64,000 bases of DNA from positions 1,116,001 to 1,180,000 of the forward strand of contig JAHEWK010000018.1 in the NCBI GenBank assembly GCA_020740775.1, given 5' to 3'. Origin of the DNA: Ilyonectria destructans. Lineage: Eukaryota; Ascomycota; Sordariomycetes; Hypocreales; Nectriaceae. Below, piece by piece: positions 62,361 through 64,000 of the stretch. Positions within the stretch are counted from its first letter, which is position 1. Each line of letters starts with the position of its first letter. The notes under the pieces are model-generated. The model ran no database searches, had not been told where the DNA came from, and saw only the letters and a list, made by a program, of their open reading frames with translations. Both the position numbers and the translations under genes were made by a program.

Positions 62361-64000
62361 AGTCATCTGTTGTCTATTACTCGGTTGTCTGTCTCCGATG
62401 GAGCGGTTAGACATCAATACAACTGTTTTGAAGGAAAACATATCGACCTCTGGATGTTATTATTGTGTTCATTACTAATGAATCTAAGAATTTAAGCATG
62501 ATATCTTATGCCCTAAGCTCTATAAATAATTACTCCCTAGTGCTTGTCGAGCTTTTAGAATCTCACATGGGTAGTGAACAAGCTGACGGAAAAGCAGACG
62601 GCGGGAGCCGCAATACTTCAGGGCTGACGCGGCTCATCAAGGCGGCGCAGCGACAGTCACGCAAGGGCCGGTCTTCCATAGCCCCATCTCAGATCAATAC
62701 GCGTCAACCTGTGTACCCACACGACAGGAGGGAAAGTAAACTTTAACTTCAGGCCGTAGAGCTAACGTATGGTAAGGGGGTTTGTAGGTAAGTAATAACA
62801 ACAATATGATAATTGCTATTAAGTTTGGTAGTTTGTTTTGGCAAGGCGATTATCCGAAATCCGATGTTATATCTGCTTGTCTTAGTGAGGAAGGAGTTGA
62901 GAGTTACTACTCCTATACTCAATCGAACTTATTACTATATTGCTATAACGCACGGCATATCCCATATCCCTCCGGGCTACCCCTTCTATACCAAACCATA
63001 TATTAAATGCATGTAGGTTATTCCCGCCAGATCTAGGTCCAGGGTATAGAAACATGACCAAAACCATGCAAATGTCCACCCGATATTGCCATTCGAATGG
63101 CCGTCTGTACTAGCATTATGGTGGAGCTAGAATCAGACTTCAGGTGGGCGCTAGAGAAGTTGGATGTAAGCCTAGAATAGACGCTCGGCTCACTACGCCC
63201 TATTGGACAGTATGTTAACGACATCCTAGAAGTGGTCGGCTAAAGGCGAAGCTCGGCCTGGCTGAGTGTAGTGCCGGCTATAATCAGCGGATGCAGCTGC
63301 AATTCAACATTGTCCTTTTCATACTCAATACTTCCTTCGATGGGATCCTGATACTACTTATATCGCGTTTCATCGTGTATTTTACTATTAGCGAGCGCCT
63401 CAATCAGGGCCAGAATGGTCGAACACAGAAGGGCTGTAAGGAGGGGTGAGTGAGGGCAAAGCCTAAGAGAGTGGACGGTATACCCTCACATGACTTTTGC
63501 CTCAAAATGTTTATATGGGCTTACTGATCGACACGGTTTACGGCACACCCTACAAAGACATTCACTACCATTGCCCATCAAGCTGGCCCCCTTTCGATCG
63601 GAGACCCCAAGCCTGTCAGTGGGGATGAGCCGATATTTTTAGGCCACATCCCTCCCGACGAGGAAGGCAAGAGAACAGGCAGATTCGCGGGGTCCTATGA
63701 CTGGACCATGATCGTTGTGCCACGGGCTGGTTCGTTAGGCGTGTACCAATGCTCGGGGGACCTTATCTTACGGTGGGACACTGTAGTTACTACCAACAGG
63801 TAGCGTTTAGCTTTGGTTTTGGCTTTGACTTAACAACTTGGTCCACAACCTTATCATAGCATCATCTTCTTTCTGGAAAATCAACCCATTGTCAATTTAC
63901 GCATCTCCCGCAAGTATCTACTTTCGTTTCTTAAGGCTCTTTGGTTAGAGTTTAGCCTGAAGCTGAGCTGTAGACAGCGCGTGCTCAGCTGCCTATCTTG
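62361..64000. other. Gene-poor right end of the window
   Basis: 1.6 kb with several short frames (for example 62465-62746 and 62813-63016) but no family resemblance. Partly AT-rich (62750-63000). I see no gene, RNA or defined repeat here. Confidence 0.4.

Overview
The window looks like nuclear DNA of a filamentous ascomycete (Pezizomycotina, probably a sordariomycete-type plant- or soil-associated mould). Supporting signs: genes have 44-84 nt introns with GT...CTNAC-like...AG signals; there are five Zn2Cys6 transcription factors plus a DUF3425 bZIP-like factor; there is an AA11-type lytic polysaccharide monooxygenase, a SesA/fungal-N domain protein and an F-box protein; and AT-rich relics carry transition-type mutations as left by repeat-induced point mutation (RIP). 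No bacterial operons, CRISPR arrays or intact functional tRNAs were seen. The species was not determined. All exon coordinates were spliced by eye.

Layout. 0-4.8 kb: a SesA-like orphan domain, a Rieske/AIFM3-like oxidoreductase and an unknown gene. 4.8-8.4 kb: gene-poor, with a probable NRPS adenylation relic and an AT-rich direct repeat. 8.5-10.9 kb: a large coiled-coil protein. 11.2-32.9 kb: a metabolic/regulatory block. It holds Zn2Cys6 factor 1 and an old yellow enzyme (divergent), Zn2Cys6 factor 2, a ferredoxin-reductase-type flavoprotein and an MFS sugar permease (divergent, 123 bp apart), Zn2Cys6 factor 3, a tandem pair of paralogous small membrane proteins, and an FAD-dependent oxidoreductase divergent from Zn2Cys6 factor 4. 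33-36 kb: a siderophore-esterase-like hydrolase behind GATA-type iron-repressor-like sites, then a DszA/NtaA-type FMN monooxygenase behind C/EBP (CYS3-family-like) sites. 36-41.6 kb: degenerate DNA with a kinase pseudogene, a tRNA-like promoter relic and short tandem repeats. 41.8-48.5 kb: an LtaS/sulfatase-superfamily membrane enzyme, a DszC/SfnC-type flavoprotein and Zn2Cys6 factor 5. 49-53 kb: a LURP-one/tubby-like small protein, a copia retrotransposon scrap, a RIP-mutated 158 bp tandem repeat, then a serine beta-lactamase-family gene. 53.4-62.4 kb: AA11 LPMO, F-box protein, SDR, DUF3425 bZIP and a frame-broken NmrA-like gene. 62.4-64 kb: no supported gene.

How the genes may work together (inference). 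The window is rich in paired regulator plus flavoenzyme or transporter units, typical of accessory catabolic or nutrient-scavenging loci. Iron (siderophore esterase with SreA-like motifs) and organosulfur (DszA-like plus DszC-like monooxygenases with CYS3-like motifs) acquisition are the most specific hypotheses. Pseudogenes and RIP scars lie between these units, so the region has been reshuffled by mobile elements.
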